Shown in pieces: positions 17,077-25,922 of a stretch of 61,524 nucleotides of DNA (within the stretch, counting starts at the first letter, position 1; each line of letters begins with the position of its first letter). Made by a program: the position numbers and the translations under genes. This DNA comes from Deltaproteobacteria bacterium. Its GTDB lineage: Bacteria; Myxococcota_A; Polyangia; JAAYKL01. The stretch is taken from contig JAUVDV010000027.1 in assembly GCA_030595125.1 (NCBI GenBank), positions 1 to 61,524 of the forward strand, written 5' to 3'. The notes beneath the pieces are model-generated. The model worked only from the letters and a program-made list of their open reading frames with translations. It was not told the DNA's origin and ran no database searches.

Positions 17077-17964
17077 TTATTCCCAGTAGTAGGGCGAGGG
17101 AGGGGGAGGAGGCGCGAAGCCCTGGTCGTGACTGTAGGGGAACGGGTTGGGGTCCCGGCGGATCGGCCGGCGGTGAGGTCTGTGGATGACGCCCCGGGCA
17201 ATCAGTCCCGAACGGTCGTCGTAATAGATTGCCATCCGGGAGTTGGGCCTGCGGCTTCTGCGCTCGAACTTGGTCTCGGTGGCCGGGGAGTAATCGTCTT
17301 CGCCGTATCCGGTGCCGATGCCCTGTTCGCGAGCCTCACGCTCCGAAAGGATTCCTCCCATCGCGCTGTCCTGGCTGGCAGGCGGCTGGCTCGCTCTCGG
17401 GGCGGATTTCGACCTCCCGTAGCCCGAACCGAGGCTCTTTCTCTTCTTGTACGAGTAGTACGGTACTGGTACGGGCTGGCGCTTCTTTTCCTTGAAGACG
17501 GCCACGCCCACGACCCCGACGTTGGAATCATTGCCCATTCGGGCCGCGTACGAATCCTCCACTTCGGTGAACCTGAAGGCCGCAACGTTACTCCAGGAAG
17601 TACGGAACCCTTCTATGGTCACCGAACCGTAAGGATCGATGACGTACCCGCGTTGTCTTTTATAGTTGCCTTCCTTGCCGCTGATAACGCTCCGACCGTC
17701 CACGGTTACTACCGCCTCCACTCGCTCTCCCGTATGGTTGAACACCCGGATCGCGTACCTCGTTCCACGACGGCCTTCCACATATGTGTAACCTCCGTGA
17801 TGATATGTCGGCAGGGTTCCCCCGCTCAGGCTCTCGAGGCGAAAACTGAACTCTCCGCTCGCCGAGTTGCTCGCTGAGCCCTTCCTGGCGTGGGCGGTAT
17901 CAGTGTGAAATACAACCGCGACTGCGGCGATGATTGCTATTGTTACGAGACTTAACCGACGCAT
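17077..17964 (-). CDS. Secreted protein of unknown function
   Basis: 295 residues from the ATG at 17964, chosen because AAGGAGG lies upstream and the protein then starts with a clean signal peptide (cleavage after AHA). The N-terminal domain (about 30-155) includes HHGGYTYVEGRRG, GYVIDPYGSVTIEGF, VAAFRFTEVEDSYAARMG and NVGVVGVAVF. I recall this pattern only as an uncharacterised domain of exported proteobacterial proteins. The C-terminal half is low-complexity, rich in Arg, Pro and Tyr and ends PPPPPSPYYWE. No catalytic motif is seen. Confidence 0.75.
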   Translation of the reverse strand: MRRLSLVTIAIIAAVAVVFHTDTAHARKGSASNSASGEFSFRLESLSGGTLPTYHHGGYTYVEGRRGTRYAIRVFNHTGERVEAVVTVDGRSVISGKEGNYKRQRGYVIDPYGSVTIEGFRTSWSNVAAFRFTEVEDSYAARMGNDSNVGVVGVAVFKEKKRQPVPVPYYSYKKRKSLGSGYGRSKSAPRASQPPASQDSAMGGILSEREAREQGIGTGYGEDDYSPATETKFERRSRRPNSRMAIYYDDRSGLIARGVIHRPHRRPIRRDPNPFPYSHDQGFAPPPPPSPYYWE

Positions 17965-18035
17965 TGTTTTCCTCCTTGTAGTGAGACACGCTGCGCTGTG
18001 CTCGTGGGTGATGACGGCCTGGCGTGGGATTGGAT

Positions 18036-18671
18036 CTACTTTTTTTCCATTTCCTTTCGCCAGCGATTGAGATCGGTTTCCGTGTCCACATCCCAGAGGG
18101 TCGGTCCCCGCACGTGGGAAAGCCCGCGCGCTTCGAGCGCCGTTTCCAGCGCTATCAAAGTATCGCCGCAACTCAACGGAACGCGATCCAGGATACCGTC
18201 CAGAGGAACCGTGGTTCCAAGGGCCCAGAACCCCCCGTCCTGCGCGGGGCCGATGGAGACCGGGTGACCGTCGAGGAGGCGAGCCATGGTCACGATGTGC
18301 CCGGGCTCGAGAGTGGGGTGATCGGCGCCGATCACGATGACACCCCTGCAGGTCAAACTCGGAGCGCGCAGGATTTCGTGAAGGTTCTCGCTCATTGAAT
18401 CATGGCGTTGCGGGCGCACGTCCATGGTGAATTCAGCGGGAATATCAATGGGGCCAACGGGGCCTCGGTGCCAGAGGACAGGTTTGATATCGGGCGACAG
18501 GCGGCTCGCGGCAATAACGGCTTTAAAAGTATGGGCGAGTAGTTCCCTGTATACTTCGAGGGCCTTCTCCGGGCCGATAGCAGCAGCCAGCCGTGTCTTT
18601 ACTTTGCGAAGGACCGGGGACCGCACGAACACGGCCAGCTCGATGAGATCCGTGTTCCCCGTTTGATTCAT
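18036..18671 (-). CDS. DUF2064/TIGR04282-type glycosyltransferase-like protein
   Basis: 211 residues from the ATG at 18671 (MNQTGN); a start at 18731 adds sequence unlike the family. The recognised signatures are KTRLAAAIG near the start, VIVIGADHPTLEP (the metal/nucleotide-site strand), IGPAQDGGFWALG, and the ending WDVDTETDLNRW. The family is annotated as arsenosugar-biosynthesis-type nucleotidyl/glycosyltransferase, related to MobA-like enzymes. It is cytoplasmic. The next gene on the strand is the secreted protein at 17077, 71 bases on. Confidence 0.85.
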   Translation of the reverse strand: MNQTGNTDLIELAVFVRSPVLRKVKTRLAAAIGPEKALEVYRELLAHTFKAVIAASRLSPDIKPVLWHRGPVGPIDIPAEFTMDVRPQRHDSMSENLHEILRAPSLTCRGVIVIGADHPTLEPGHIVTMARLLDGHPVSIGPAQDGGFWALGTTVPLDGILDRVPLSCGDTLIALETALEARGLSHVRGPTLWDVDTETDLNRWRKEMEKK

Positions 18672-18751
18672 GTGGTAAATATAGCGCCATGTGTTGGATT
18701 GTGGACAGCTTTGATTGACGACGTGTAACAATGCTGCTTAGTTTGCCGGTA

Positions 18752-18810
18752 ACCCCATCCCGGCCTTCCCCTGCAAGGGGAAGGGGAAGATGATGGAATC
18801 CAGCGTTAAC
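18752..18810 (+). repeat. REP-like palindromic element, second copy
   Basis: ACCCCATCCCGGCCTTCCCC and AGGGGAAGGGGAAGATGATGG form a GC-rich hairpin, ending CCAGCGTTAAC. It matches the 63-bp insert at 5748-5810 in the opposite orientation. It ends four bases before the GGAGG-containing ribosome site of the gene at 18825. Confidence 0.8.
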
Positions 18811-18824
18811 CGGAGGTCAAAGAA

Positions 18825-19412
18825 ATGATTCGCGCTGATCGATTTTCAGTTTTTTCCAACCTCACCCTGCTTGCCTTCATCACCGCCCCGATGGCGGTTG
18901 CCGGTTGCTGGGACGAGGTGAGTCACGAGTGCGACTGCGGAGACGATACGGACACCTCCACTGCGTCTACAGACACAGACGCGGACACTGACACTGATGT
19001 CGATCTGGACGGCGGTCAACGCTCGGGACTTCCGGACGGCTGGCAGGGTTTCGGCGAGGCGTGCGAGACGGACGATGATTGTCAGGGCTATCCGGGTGAG
19101 CGCCGGTGCATTCACGACATCCTGTCGTTGATCAACGTTCCGGGCGGATATTGCACTTCGTGTTGTGACGCCGAGGAGATCGACGGGTGCGATGACGGGA
19201 TCGACTGCGTGGGCGCAAACAACGTGTATCTTGTCTGTCTGGCGCACTGCGATTCTGACGAGGACTGCCGGCAGGGCGACGGATACGAATGTCGCTCTAT
19301 CTACTACATTTCCGACGTCTTTCCGGGGAACTACTGCCTCCCCAACGAAGATCTCGTCGAGCCGGACACGGACAACCCGCAAGAAGTGGATTGCCCCTGG
19401 CCCTGGCTGTAA
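18825..19412 (+). CDS. Cys-rich lipoprotein with Asp-Thr linker
   Basis: 195 residues. Lipobox AVAGC (Cys28), a short DT-rich linker at about 41-63, then a disulfide-rich domain with motifs ACETDDDCQGYPGERRC and HCDSDEDCRQGDGYEC. This is the D-DC...C pattern of small Cys-knot-like units common in myxobacterial surface proteins. It ends in an acidic tail. The ATG follows CGGAGGTCAAAGAA directly downstream of a REP-like element. Function unknown. Confidence 0.82.
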   Translation: MIRADRFSVFSNLTLLAFITAPMAVAGCWDEVSHECDCGDDTDTSTASTDTDADTDTDVDLDGGQRSGLPDGWQGFGEACETDDDCQGYPGERRCIHDILSLINVPGGYCTSCCDAEEIDGCDDGIDCVGANNVYLVCLAHCDSDEDCRQGDGYECRSIYYISDVFPGNYCLPNEDLVEPDTDNPQEVDCPWPWL

Positions 19413-19425
19413 TCCGGCCTTCGTG

Positions 19426-19908
19426 CCGCGCCCTTATGAGGGCGCGGTCAGGATGACCTATGCTCCGGTGAACCCCAGGGGCGCTACCGGTCAAGCCCGG
19501 AGGGCTTTCCGGTTGACCACGAAACATTTCGCGGATAGTCGATCCGAATGAAGCAACGACACTCGTTCACGAACCTCCTGTATCACATGGTCTTTCGCAC
19601 CAAGTTAAGGGAGCACTTCATCACCACACCCGAGGTCGAACACGCACTTTTCGGCTTCCTCGAAGTCAAAGCTCACCACCTCGATGCGTACATTCTGGAG
19701 GCTGGCGAGGCGTGTACGCCGTAACCGTGGATCCTTCGAGCCACGATGGGTTGAAGGCCTATATTCGCAACCAACGAAAACACCACGAAGCTCGAACCAC
19801 CATCGCCGAGTGGGAGCCCGAGGAGTGAAGCCCGCAGGGCTTGGCCGTTCGGTACGCAGAGATCATTCGGCACCAGGCCATCCTGACCGCGCCCTTATAA
19901 GGGCGCGG
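19426..19908 (+). mobile_element. Palindrome-ended non-autonomous IS200/REP-type element, copy 2
   Basis: 483 bases, the uninterrupted counterpart of 5277-5821. Both ends carry the CCGCGCCC-N6-GGGCGCGG palindrome with TCAGGATG/CATCCTGA inside it. It contains the same defective transposase. It lies between the stop of the lipoprotein gene at 19412 and the convergent gene whose stop codon is in its right palindrome. Confidence 0.87.
19548..19828 (+). pseudogene. Decayed REP-associated transposase, copy 2
   Basis: Starts MKQRHSFTNLLYHMVFRTK, runs to an in-frame TAA shortly after CTP, with the C-terminal AYIRNQRKHHEAR motif in another frame up to the TGA at 19828. The HUH catalytic region is absent. 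Three bases shorter than copy 1 at the deletion scar. Confidence 0.85.
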
Positions 19909-20359
19909 TGAATTTCAAGGCGTACCTGGAGGACTCGAAGCCGAGTGGATCGATGATGTTCCTGTTCATCGTCAAGAAGGCCGTATCCACGTTCTCGTTG
20001 CTACCGGGGTCAACGGCCGGACGCACCACGCAGGTCCCGGTCGACTTTTCGCATACATCGCCCGACCAGCAGTCCAGATCCGATTCGCACACCGGAGTGG
20101 TGGCGGCCCAGATCACCCCGGCCAGGACGAGGGCCGCGCCAGCGAACAGCAGGATCGATATGCCCGCTTTCTGCTCGGGCTGACGGCCGAGGAGCCCCAT
20201 CGAGTCGTTATCCGACAGGCTCAACCTGTACGCGGTGCCACCCACTATGGCGGCCGCCCCCGTTCCCGCCAGAATACCGGGAACCACCATGCGTTTGCTG
20301 CAACCGGGTGTGACGCAAAGCATGGTAAAGATGCCGAGAAAAACCACTAAATTTCGCAT
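19895..20359 (-). CDS. Small membrane lipoprotein, 3' end in a mobile element
   Basis: 154 residues from the ATG at 20359. The lipobox is VTPGC, followed by two hydrophobic stretches (GILAGTGAAAIVGG and ILLFAGAALVLAGVIWA) and a Cys cluster CESDLDCWSGDVCEKSTGTC. The final codons (FTAPL-stop) and the TAA lie inside the right palindrome of the element ending at 19908, so the original C-terminus was probably replaced by element sequence. Function unknown. Confidence 0.72.
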   Translation of the reverse strand: MRNLVVFLGIFTMLCVTPGCSKRMVVPGILAGTGAAAIVGGTAYRLSLSDNDSMGLLGRQPEQKAGISILLFAGAALVLAGVIWAATTPVCESDLDCWSGDVCEKSTGTCVVRPAVDPGSNENVDTAFLTMNRNIIDPLGFESSRYALKFTAPL

Positions 20360-20507
20360 GGGGTAATATATCTCAGGCGGAATGAAAACGCCAGATTGCT
20401 TTAAACGATGAGTCTCGCGATCATTTTTCTCCCCCAAACCATGCACGATACACTATTGTAGGGGATTCGGCGGATTCACCGTTGAACGATAAAAGGAGCC
20501 TTATCTG

Positions 20508-22082
20508 ATGCACTCAATGTTCCACCTATTTCTCAGGCACTCTACTTTATACCTGCCCCTCATGATGATTTTTCACCTCGGCTGCGTACCCGACGGCCCC
20601 GATGAACACACCGGCCCGGCGAGCGAGGCCCCACAGACGACCGGAATCGTCGGCGGAACGCCGGAAACCGATTGGCCGGCCGTGGGCGCTCTCGTCAGAT
20701 ACAGCGGAGGCGGGTTCTACCAGGGTTCGTTCTGCACCGGAACGCTCATCCACCCTGAGTGGGTTCTCACGGCCGCTCACTGTCTCGATAGCTACTCGAC
20801 TTCGGTGAAGTTCCTGGTGGGGACCGACGCTCGGCCCGACGGGAACGGTCCCACTGACGGAGTCACTTACGATACCAATGCCGCACACATACACCCGGAT
20901 TACAACCCGAATATCACGTTCAACGACATAGGGCTCGTTCACCTTTCGTCGCCTCTGGGAAGCGTGACAACGGTCCCCATCAACGCAGCGAGCATGGACG
21001 ATAGCTTCATCGGCACACCGGTCTTGTACGTGGGCTTCGGGGCGACGGAAGGCATCTCAATGACGGGCAGCGGGCTCAAGAGGTCCGCCAGCATCGATAT
21101 CCTCGACGTGGGCAACGCCATATACACCGGAGAATACGAAAGCACAGGGGTCTGTTTCGGTGACTCCGGAGGGCCCGGCCTCCTGGACATCGGCGGGACG
21201 ATCTACACAATCGGTGTCAACTCCACTGTTGCAGGCACGGGGGGAGATCCCTGCCTGGGCTACTACGCCCATACGCGCGTCGATGGGTACGCCGAGTGGA
21301 TAAACGGGTATCTCGGCACTTCGGGTCCGAACTGCGGCAGCGATATTGATCTGTGCTTCTGTGACGACGCCTGCCAGATCGGTGGATTTTGCGACAACGA
21401 CGCTTGCCAGACCCAGAGCTGCGAAGAGACTTACTCCTGCGTAAACGGCTGCGGCCAGAACAGCGCCTGCAGCTCGGACTGCTACGTGCTCGCAGAGAGT
21501 GAATCCCTCGACGATTTCGGTTCCCTGCTCGATTGCTGGTACGAAACCTGCGGAAATCTGAGCGGCACGGACTGGTGGGACTGCATCACCAATATGTGCG
21601 CCAGCCAGATCGAGTCCTGTTTCAACGCCGACCTCTGCGAAATAACAGGTGGAGACTGCGCGCAGGATGCCGCGTGCCGACCCGCGGCCATGGGATTCAC
21701 AGGCTGTGTTCCTTCGGATGGGCTGGGCTTTGGCGAGCATTGCATACAGTACCAGCAAGATCCGGTCTCCTGCGGCGACGGTTTGATCTGCATGCACGCC
21801 CCGGATCTGGGCGCCCTGTGCCACAGAATCTGCGACGAGGACTCGGACTGCACTGGTGGCGGCACATGTCAGTCGCCGCTCTTCTCCTCACTGGCCGACT
21901 ACATCGGATACTGCAACGACACTGACTTCACCGTCCCCGACCCGATCCCCGACTCCGGACCGGACGCCGGCCCGGCAGACGCCGGATCATCCGGCGACGA
22001 CTCCGGCTGCGACTGCAGCTCTATTGGAATGTCAAAAGGCATCCTCTCCATTCTCACGGTGCTGCTCCGATCGGTTTTTTAA
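20508..22082 (+). CDS. Trypsin-like serine protease lipoprotein with Cys-rich C-terminus
   Basis: 524 residues. After lipobox FHLGC (Cys26), a zymogen-type junction TTG-IVGG (about 46-50) starts a chymotrypsin-fold domain with the triad His91 (TAAHC), Asp140 (NDIGLVHL) and Ser220 (GDSGGP) intact. Residues ~280-470 are a Cys-rich region, then a Pro/Asp/Gly linker, GCDC and a short hydrophobic stretch ending LLRSVF, which resembles a C-terminal sorting tail. AAGGAG precedes ATG. It is likely secreted and surface-held and cleaves proteins after removal of its propeptide. Confidence 0.92.
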   Translation: MHSMFHLFLRHSTLYLPLMMIFHLGCVPDGPDEHTGPASEAPQTTGIVGGTPETDWPAVGALVRYSGGGFYQGSFCTGTLIHPEWVLTAAHCLDSYSTSVKFLVGTDARPDGNGPTDGVTYDTNAAHIHPDYNPNITFNDIGLVHLSSPLGSVTTVPINAASMDDSFIGTPVLYVGFGATEGISMTGSGLKRSASIDILDVGNAIYTGEYESTGVCFGDSGGPGLLDIGGTIYTIGVNSTVAGTGGDPCLGYYAHTRVDGYAEWINGYLGTSGPNCGSDIDLCFCDDACQIGGFCDNDACQTQSCEETYSCVNGCGQNSACSSDCYVLAESESLDDFGSLLDCWYETCGNLSGTDWWDCITNMCASQIESCFNADLCEITGGDCAQDAACRPAAMGFTGCVPSDGLGFGEHCIQYQQDPVSCGDGLICMHAPDLGALCHRICDEDSDCTGGGTCQSPLFSSLADYIGYCNDTDFTVPDPIPDSGPDAGPADAGSSGDDSGCDCSSIGMSKGILSILTVLLRSVF

Positions 22083-22095
22083 ACGGAAATCAACC

Positions 22096-23115
22096 ATGAA
22101 CGAGCCAATCAAGCTACGTCGACTGGGAAAAACCGGGATCGAGCAGCGGGCGAGTATCGTGGTGATAATTTCATGGACCATATTGTGGGCCGCAGTGGGC
22201 TTCAACGTGCTCTTCTGGCTGGATGAATGGCACGGTTTCTTCTGGGGCTTCATCCTGAGCGGCGTTGCGTCCGTGCTCGGCACCTGGATCCTTTTCGCAA
22301 GGCCGTCCACCAGACGCAAGGCAGCCGCAACCCTCCATTTGGATGATCACTACCTGAGAGTGAAGGGCGACTCCGGAATCGACAAGATCCGGATCAACTT
22401 GAATGAATCCCACAGGACGATGCTCATCCGATCCAAGGGAGAAGGCCGCATCATGTTTCGCGTGGAACAGCTGGACGAGAACGCGCGGAACCTGGATCGG
22501 CTCGACCTGATAGGCCCTCTGCCCATGGTCATGCCCATGAAGATCTCGGGAGACGCCCAGTCCCTGATCGGCTTCGAACCGGGCGTGGCGAAGAAGAACA
22601 TCGAGAACGCGCCGTTCAACCTGGTTTCCTCCGGCGCCACGGCCGATTCCACCATGACGGCCATCCTGGCCTACGTTGAAAAGCACAACGCCAATCGCAG
22701 TAAGATCTACAACCTGCGAGTAAAGGACGGCGCGGTTCGCCTGGAAAAAGATGGTTTCGTGCTCGTTCGTGACGAAAAACAGACAACGTTCGACTTTTCC
22801 GCCGACTTCGAGATCGCCTGCCTGGCCCGTCGTTATCCGCACCCTGAAAAGAAATCGGGTCCGCATTTGGCCGTGATCTACCTGGCGCTGGTGCCCCCTC
22901 ACTCCAAACCCGACGCCCTCGTGTTTGAGCTGTTAGCGCCCGAAGAATGGATAAACGAACTGCCCAAAACCTGGGATATCCCTGACGAGACCATGAAAAG
23001 AAGCGTTCTTCTGTACGATGACAATCCCGTGGCGTTTGTGGCGGTCAACGCCCTGAAGCGTTACATCGAGCGGATCGAGCCGTCCAACCCCGTGCTGGAG
23101 ATTCTACGGCACTAG
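22096..23115 (+). CDS. Membrane protein of unknown function, two N-terminal helices
   Basis: 339 residues from the ATG at 22096 (MNEPIKLRR), 13 bases after the protease stop. Earlier in-frame starts overlap that gene. Two membrane segments at about 20-40 and 50-70 are followed by ~270 soluble residues of mixed alpha/beta with no motif I recognise. The stop overlaps that of the convergent nuclease gene. Confidence 0.75.
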   Translation: MNEPIKLRRLGKTGIEQRASIVVIISWTILWAAVGFNVLFWLDEWHGFFWGFILSGVASVLGTWILFARPSTRRKAAATLHLDDHYLRVKGDSGIDKIRINLNESHRTMLIRSKGEGRIMFRVEQLDENARNLDRLDLIGPLPMVMPMKISGDAQSLIGFEPGVAKKNIENAPFNLVSSGATADSTMTAILAYVEKHNANRSKIYNLRVKDGAVRLEKDGFVLVRDEKQTTFDFSADFEIACLARRYPHPEKKSGPHLAVIYLALVPPHSKPDALVFELLAPEEWINELPKTWDIPDETMKRSVLLYDDNPVAFVAVNALKRYIERIEPSNPVLEILRH

Positions 23116-23657
23116 AGCGCATCTGTGCCCCACAGACCCCTGCGCGCCTCCCGGGCTTCCTCCTGCGCGGCCATGAACTCCCGCGCCAGCCGACCTCGAC
23201 CGTATTTCGTCCAGAATCTGGTCCAGCCGAGCCGTACCATCTCCACGTTGGCGTTGAGCCCGTCGACCATCACGTACGCCAACAAACGACCGTAGTTGCC
23301 GCGCTTCTCGGTGGACGGATCCTCAAATTCGAGCTGTATCTCTCCACCTCTCACCAGGTACTTGAGCGCCTCGCTCGCTTCCTCGTAGCCCGGCTGTTTC
23401 CTCTCGGGAGTGTTTATCCGCAACAGCCGGATCTTTTCGCGCCGTTTCGCCTTCCCGGGTTCTTCCAACCCGGCAACGATGGTGTCGCCGTCGATCACTT
23501 TCAACACAAACCACGTAGATGACGCCACCGTCGACGCACTGTCGCTCTCGCGTTCCAGGGCGCCGGGGAAAGGGGCCGGATCGATACGCGGCTCGCCGGG
23601 CTTGTCGTTGAAACACCCTGTGAGGAGCAAACTCGCGGCAATGGCCGCCCTGATCAT
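23112..23657 (-). CDS. Thermonuclease (SNase-like) lipoprotein
   Basis: 181 residues. Lipobox LLTGC (Cys15) and a spacer precede a staphylococcal-nuclease OB-fold: VIDGDTI, KIRLLRINTPE, NYGRLLAYV and the Arg-rich helix ending ARRGLWG. The residues that bind calcium and phosphate (Asp in DGDT, Arg in LLRINTPE, Glu) are present, so it should be active on DNA/RNA outside the cytoplasm. The start overlaps the previous stop as ATGA. Third gene of a likely operon headed by the Rrf2 regulator. Confidence 0.92.
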   Translation of the reverse strand: MIRAAIAASLLLTGCFNDKPGEPRIDPAPFPGALERESDSASTVASSTWFVLKVIDGDTIVAGLEEPGKAKRREKIRLLRINTPERKQPGYEEASEALKYLVRGGEIQLEFEDPSTEKRGNYGRLLAYVMVDGLNANVEMVRLGWTRFWTKYGRGRLAREFMAAQEEAREARRGLWGTDAL

Positions 23658-24424
23658 GGGAACTTCAGGTGATGACGTCCGATCAGCTCGTCGAACGAAG
23701 CTGCGGCAGAGGCGGGCAATCTGGTGGGGTTACCGTACATGACGACGGAGCCGTCATCGCAGTAGATACTGTGCAGGCGCGTCACGTCGACGGAGCCGGG
23801 GGATTCGCCCGCGTGCTCCCATGACTCCGGAAATGCAATGCAGGACGGCACGCCGGAATCGCCGGTGGAGCAGACGACAGCCAGGCTGCGGGAGAGGATT
23901 GCTGCGCCCTCCCCTTTTTGATCGAGGGTGAGGTAGACGACCAGGCGCTCTGTGTACCCCTCCTCCTGCTCGGTAACCAGCGGGCCCTCGTGTCGAGGAA
24001 TCTCGTCGACAGCGCCCAGGGGATCGGAAAAATACCACCTGTCATTTTTTTTGATGGCGATGAAGACAACCGATCCGCCCTTGCCCATACCCTTCATGAC
24101 ACGGGCTTCCTGGAAGATCGAATCGGCCCCGGGGTAGGAGATGGTCGGCCCCTCGATCAGGCATCCGGTGTATCCGCGCTCACCGCAAAACAACTCGGGA
24201 GAGTCGAAGGTCCCCACGAGCGCGTTCGCCGTCAGCATCCGAGCGGGATAACTGCATGGATAACCGGATTCTACGTCGGCCGAAGTGAGGTTGGACAGAC
24301 CCGCGTCTTGTCCGTCAACCGCGTCCTGTTCGGCTGGAGGCGAGGCGGGCGCCATGGCGGAGCCACAACCCCACATGACGAGGCACATTCCTGTCGATAC
24401 TATCCGAACAGCTCTATCGATCAT
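23654..24424 (-). CDS. Lipoprotein of unknown function
   Basis: 256 residues from the ATG at 24424, which overlaps the regulator stop as ATGA and has GGGAG upstream; longer in-frame starts are within the regulator gene. Lipobox MWGC near residue 17. Six Cys (GYPCSYPA, LFCGERGYTGC, VVCSTGDSGVPSC, IYCDDG) suggest disulfides. No family recognised. Confidence 0.78.
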   Translation of the reverse strand: MIDRAVRIVSTGMCLVMWGCGSAMAPASPPAEQDAVDGQDAGLSNLTSADVESGYPCSYPARMLTANALVGTFDSPELFCGERGYTGCLIEGPTISYPGADSIFQEARVMKGMGKGGSVVFIAIKKNDRWYFSDPLGAVDEIPRHEGPLVTEQEEGYTERLVVYLTLDQKGEGAAILSRSLAVVCSTGDSGVPSCIAFPESWEHAGESPGSVDVTRLHSIYCDDGSVVMYGNPTRLPASAAASFDELIGRHHLKFP

Positions 24425-24948
24425 GAACGATCTCCCGCCTGCGGTCGCTTTCTTTTTTGCGAACACCGCGCCTTCGACTCGCGTCGCGCCGCGCCGGTCT
24501 TTTCCACACCCTCGATCCTGTCGAGGCACGTTCTCACGTCCTCCTCCGAATGTACGAGGTCGGCGAGGGTGACGCTATCGAGCACGGAGGAGATCTTGGA
24601 CTCCAGATGCTCCCAGATGGGCCTCAACTGGCAATCTTCGGTACGATGGCAGGGTATTTTCCTGGGTTGACAGGTCGAGAAGCAGCCCTCGAGCACCGGG
24701 CGGCCGAGCGCCTTGAGCACCATCGACATGGTCAGCTCCTTCGGGGAGTCGCCGAGCGCGTACCCTCCCCTCCTGCCGCGAAAAGCCGTTACTATATTGC
24801 TCGACCGGAGCTTCCCCAGCACCTTGGCCACCAGCGCCTCGGACATGTTCTCGGCTTCGGAGAGTTCGGGCAAGGTCATCTGTCCGCCTCTGGCCGACAG
24901 ACATATTGCAAGCCTCAAACCCTGTTCTTCCAGCTTGGTCAGCTTCAT
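24421..24948 (-). CDS. Rrf2-family transcriptional regulator, probable Fe-S sensor
   Basis: 175 residues. The Rrf2/IscR winged helix reads KLTKLEEQGLRLAICLSARG, then SEALVAKVLGKLRSS and FRGRRGGYALG. A cysteine cluster Cys89, Cys93, Cys100, Cys106 matches the position of the Fe-S ligands in IscR/NsrR, so redox or iron sensing is likely. The C-terminal tail is Lys/Arg-rich. It heads a three-gene set joined by ATGA overlaps and is divergent from the esterase gene 86 bases away, so the shared gap may hold its operator. Confidence 0.92.
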   Translation of the reverse strand: MKLTKLEEQGLRLAICLSARGGQMTLPELSEAENMSEALVAKVLGKLRSSNIVTAFRGRRGGYALGDSPKELTMSMVLKALGRPVLEGCFSTCQPRKIPCHRTEDCQLRPIWEHLESKISSVLDSVTLADLVHSEEDVRTCLDRIEGVEKTGAARRESKARCSQKRKRPQAGDRS

Positions 24949-25034
24949 ATTGCCCTCGTGTATAAGAGGTATCGGAATCTTCAGATAGATACAACCCGCT
25001 TTGACGTCATGGTAGCCTACAGGAAATACGAGGA

Positions 25035-25922
25035 ATGATGCTCCACCCGTTACTCACCACTCTTGGCAAGCTCTTCACCCGTCGTCACAAGTCCCGGCGG
25101 CTCGATCTCCACGTGATCGACTCTGCGGTGATGGGAAGAGAGATGGCGTTCTCCTCCCTGTCTCCACCCGAGATCGCACACGCAGGTCGCACCGATCCTC
25201 ACGTCGTCTACTTGCTCCACGGCCTCGGGGACGACCACCGCGCGCTGGACAGGCACGGCATTTCCGATCACCTCCACGACGCCATGACCAATGGCGCAGT
25301 TCCCCCCGTCCACCTGATCATGCCACACGGCGAACGGGGGTTCTGGATCGACTGGCACGACGGCACCAGGTTGTACGAGAGCCACGTTGTGAACGAGGTG
25401 ATCCCCGAGGCGGAGCAAATCCTTGGACTGGAGATCCCACGGGAGCGACGTCACCTCATGGGCGTCTCCATGGGGGGCATCGGCGCCATGCAGATGGGGC
25501 TGCGCCGCCCGGATCTCTTTTCGTCGATCTCTTCCATATCCGGCCCCATCCTCAACGAGGCGCAGGCTGTGGAGCACGTCAAATCCTCGTTTGCCAAATG
25601 GTTCGTCGATCTGAAACGCATCTTCGGCGACTGCACCGATCGGGAGTTCATGGATTCACACAACCCGTTCGCCATCGTGAGGCGCAAGAAGAATGATCCG
25701 CGCCAGCGGATATTTCTGGCGGCGGGAAGACAAGAGAAAGAGTTCTTCAGGGGAACCTCGGCCGGATACCATAAGTTCCTGGACAAAAACGACGTTGCGC
25801 ACCGGTGGGAGATCTTCGAGGGCGGACACGGTTGGAGGTTCTGGGCGCCCGTTATCGAACGAGCGATCTCGTACGCCACGTCACACCAGCGGCAGGATCC
25901 ACAGGGCGAACACCCATACTAG
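25035..25922 (+). CDS. Alpha/beta-hydrolase esterase (esterase D/antigen 85-like)
   Basis: 295 residues, no clear signal peptide. The fold markers are VVYLLHGLGDDH (oxyanion strand), GVSMGGIGA (nucleophile Ser near 149) and late FEGGHGWRFW (catalytic His), the layout of the putative esterase family that includes S-formylglutathione hydrolase. The substrate is not evident. It overlaps the 3' end of the convergent CPBP gene by 42 bases and is divergent from the Rrf2 gene. Confidence 0.88.
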   Translation: MMLHPLLTTLGKLFTRRHKSRRLDLHVIDSAVMGREMAFSSLSPPEIAHAGRTDPHVVYLLHGLGDDHRALDRHGISDHLHDAMTNGAVPPVHLIMPHGERGFWIDWHDGTRLYESHVVNEVIPEAEQILGLEIPRERRHLMGVSMGGIGAMQMGLRRPDLFSSISSISGPILNEAQAVEHVKSSFAKWFVDLKRIFGDCTDREFMDSHNPFAIVRRKKNDPRQRIFLAAGRQEKEFFRGTSAGYHKFLDKNDVAHRWEIFEGGHGWRFWAPVIERAISYATSHQRQDPQGEHPY

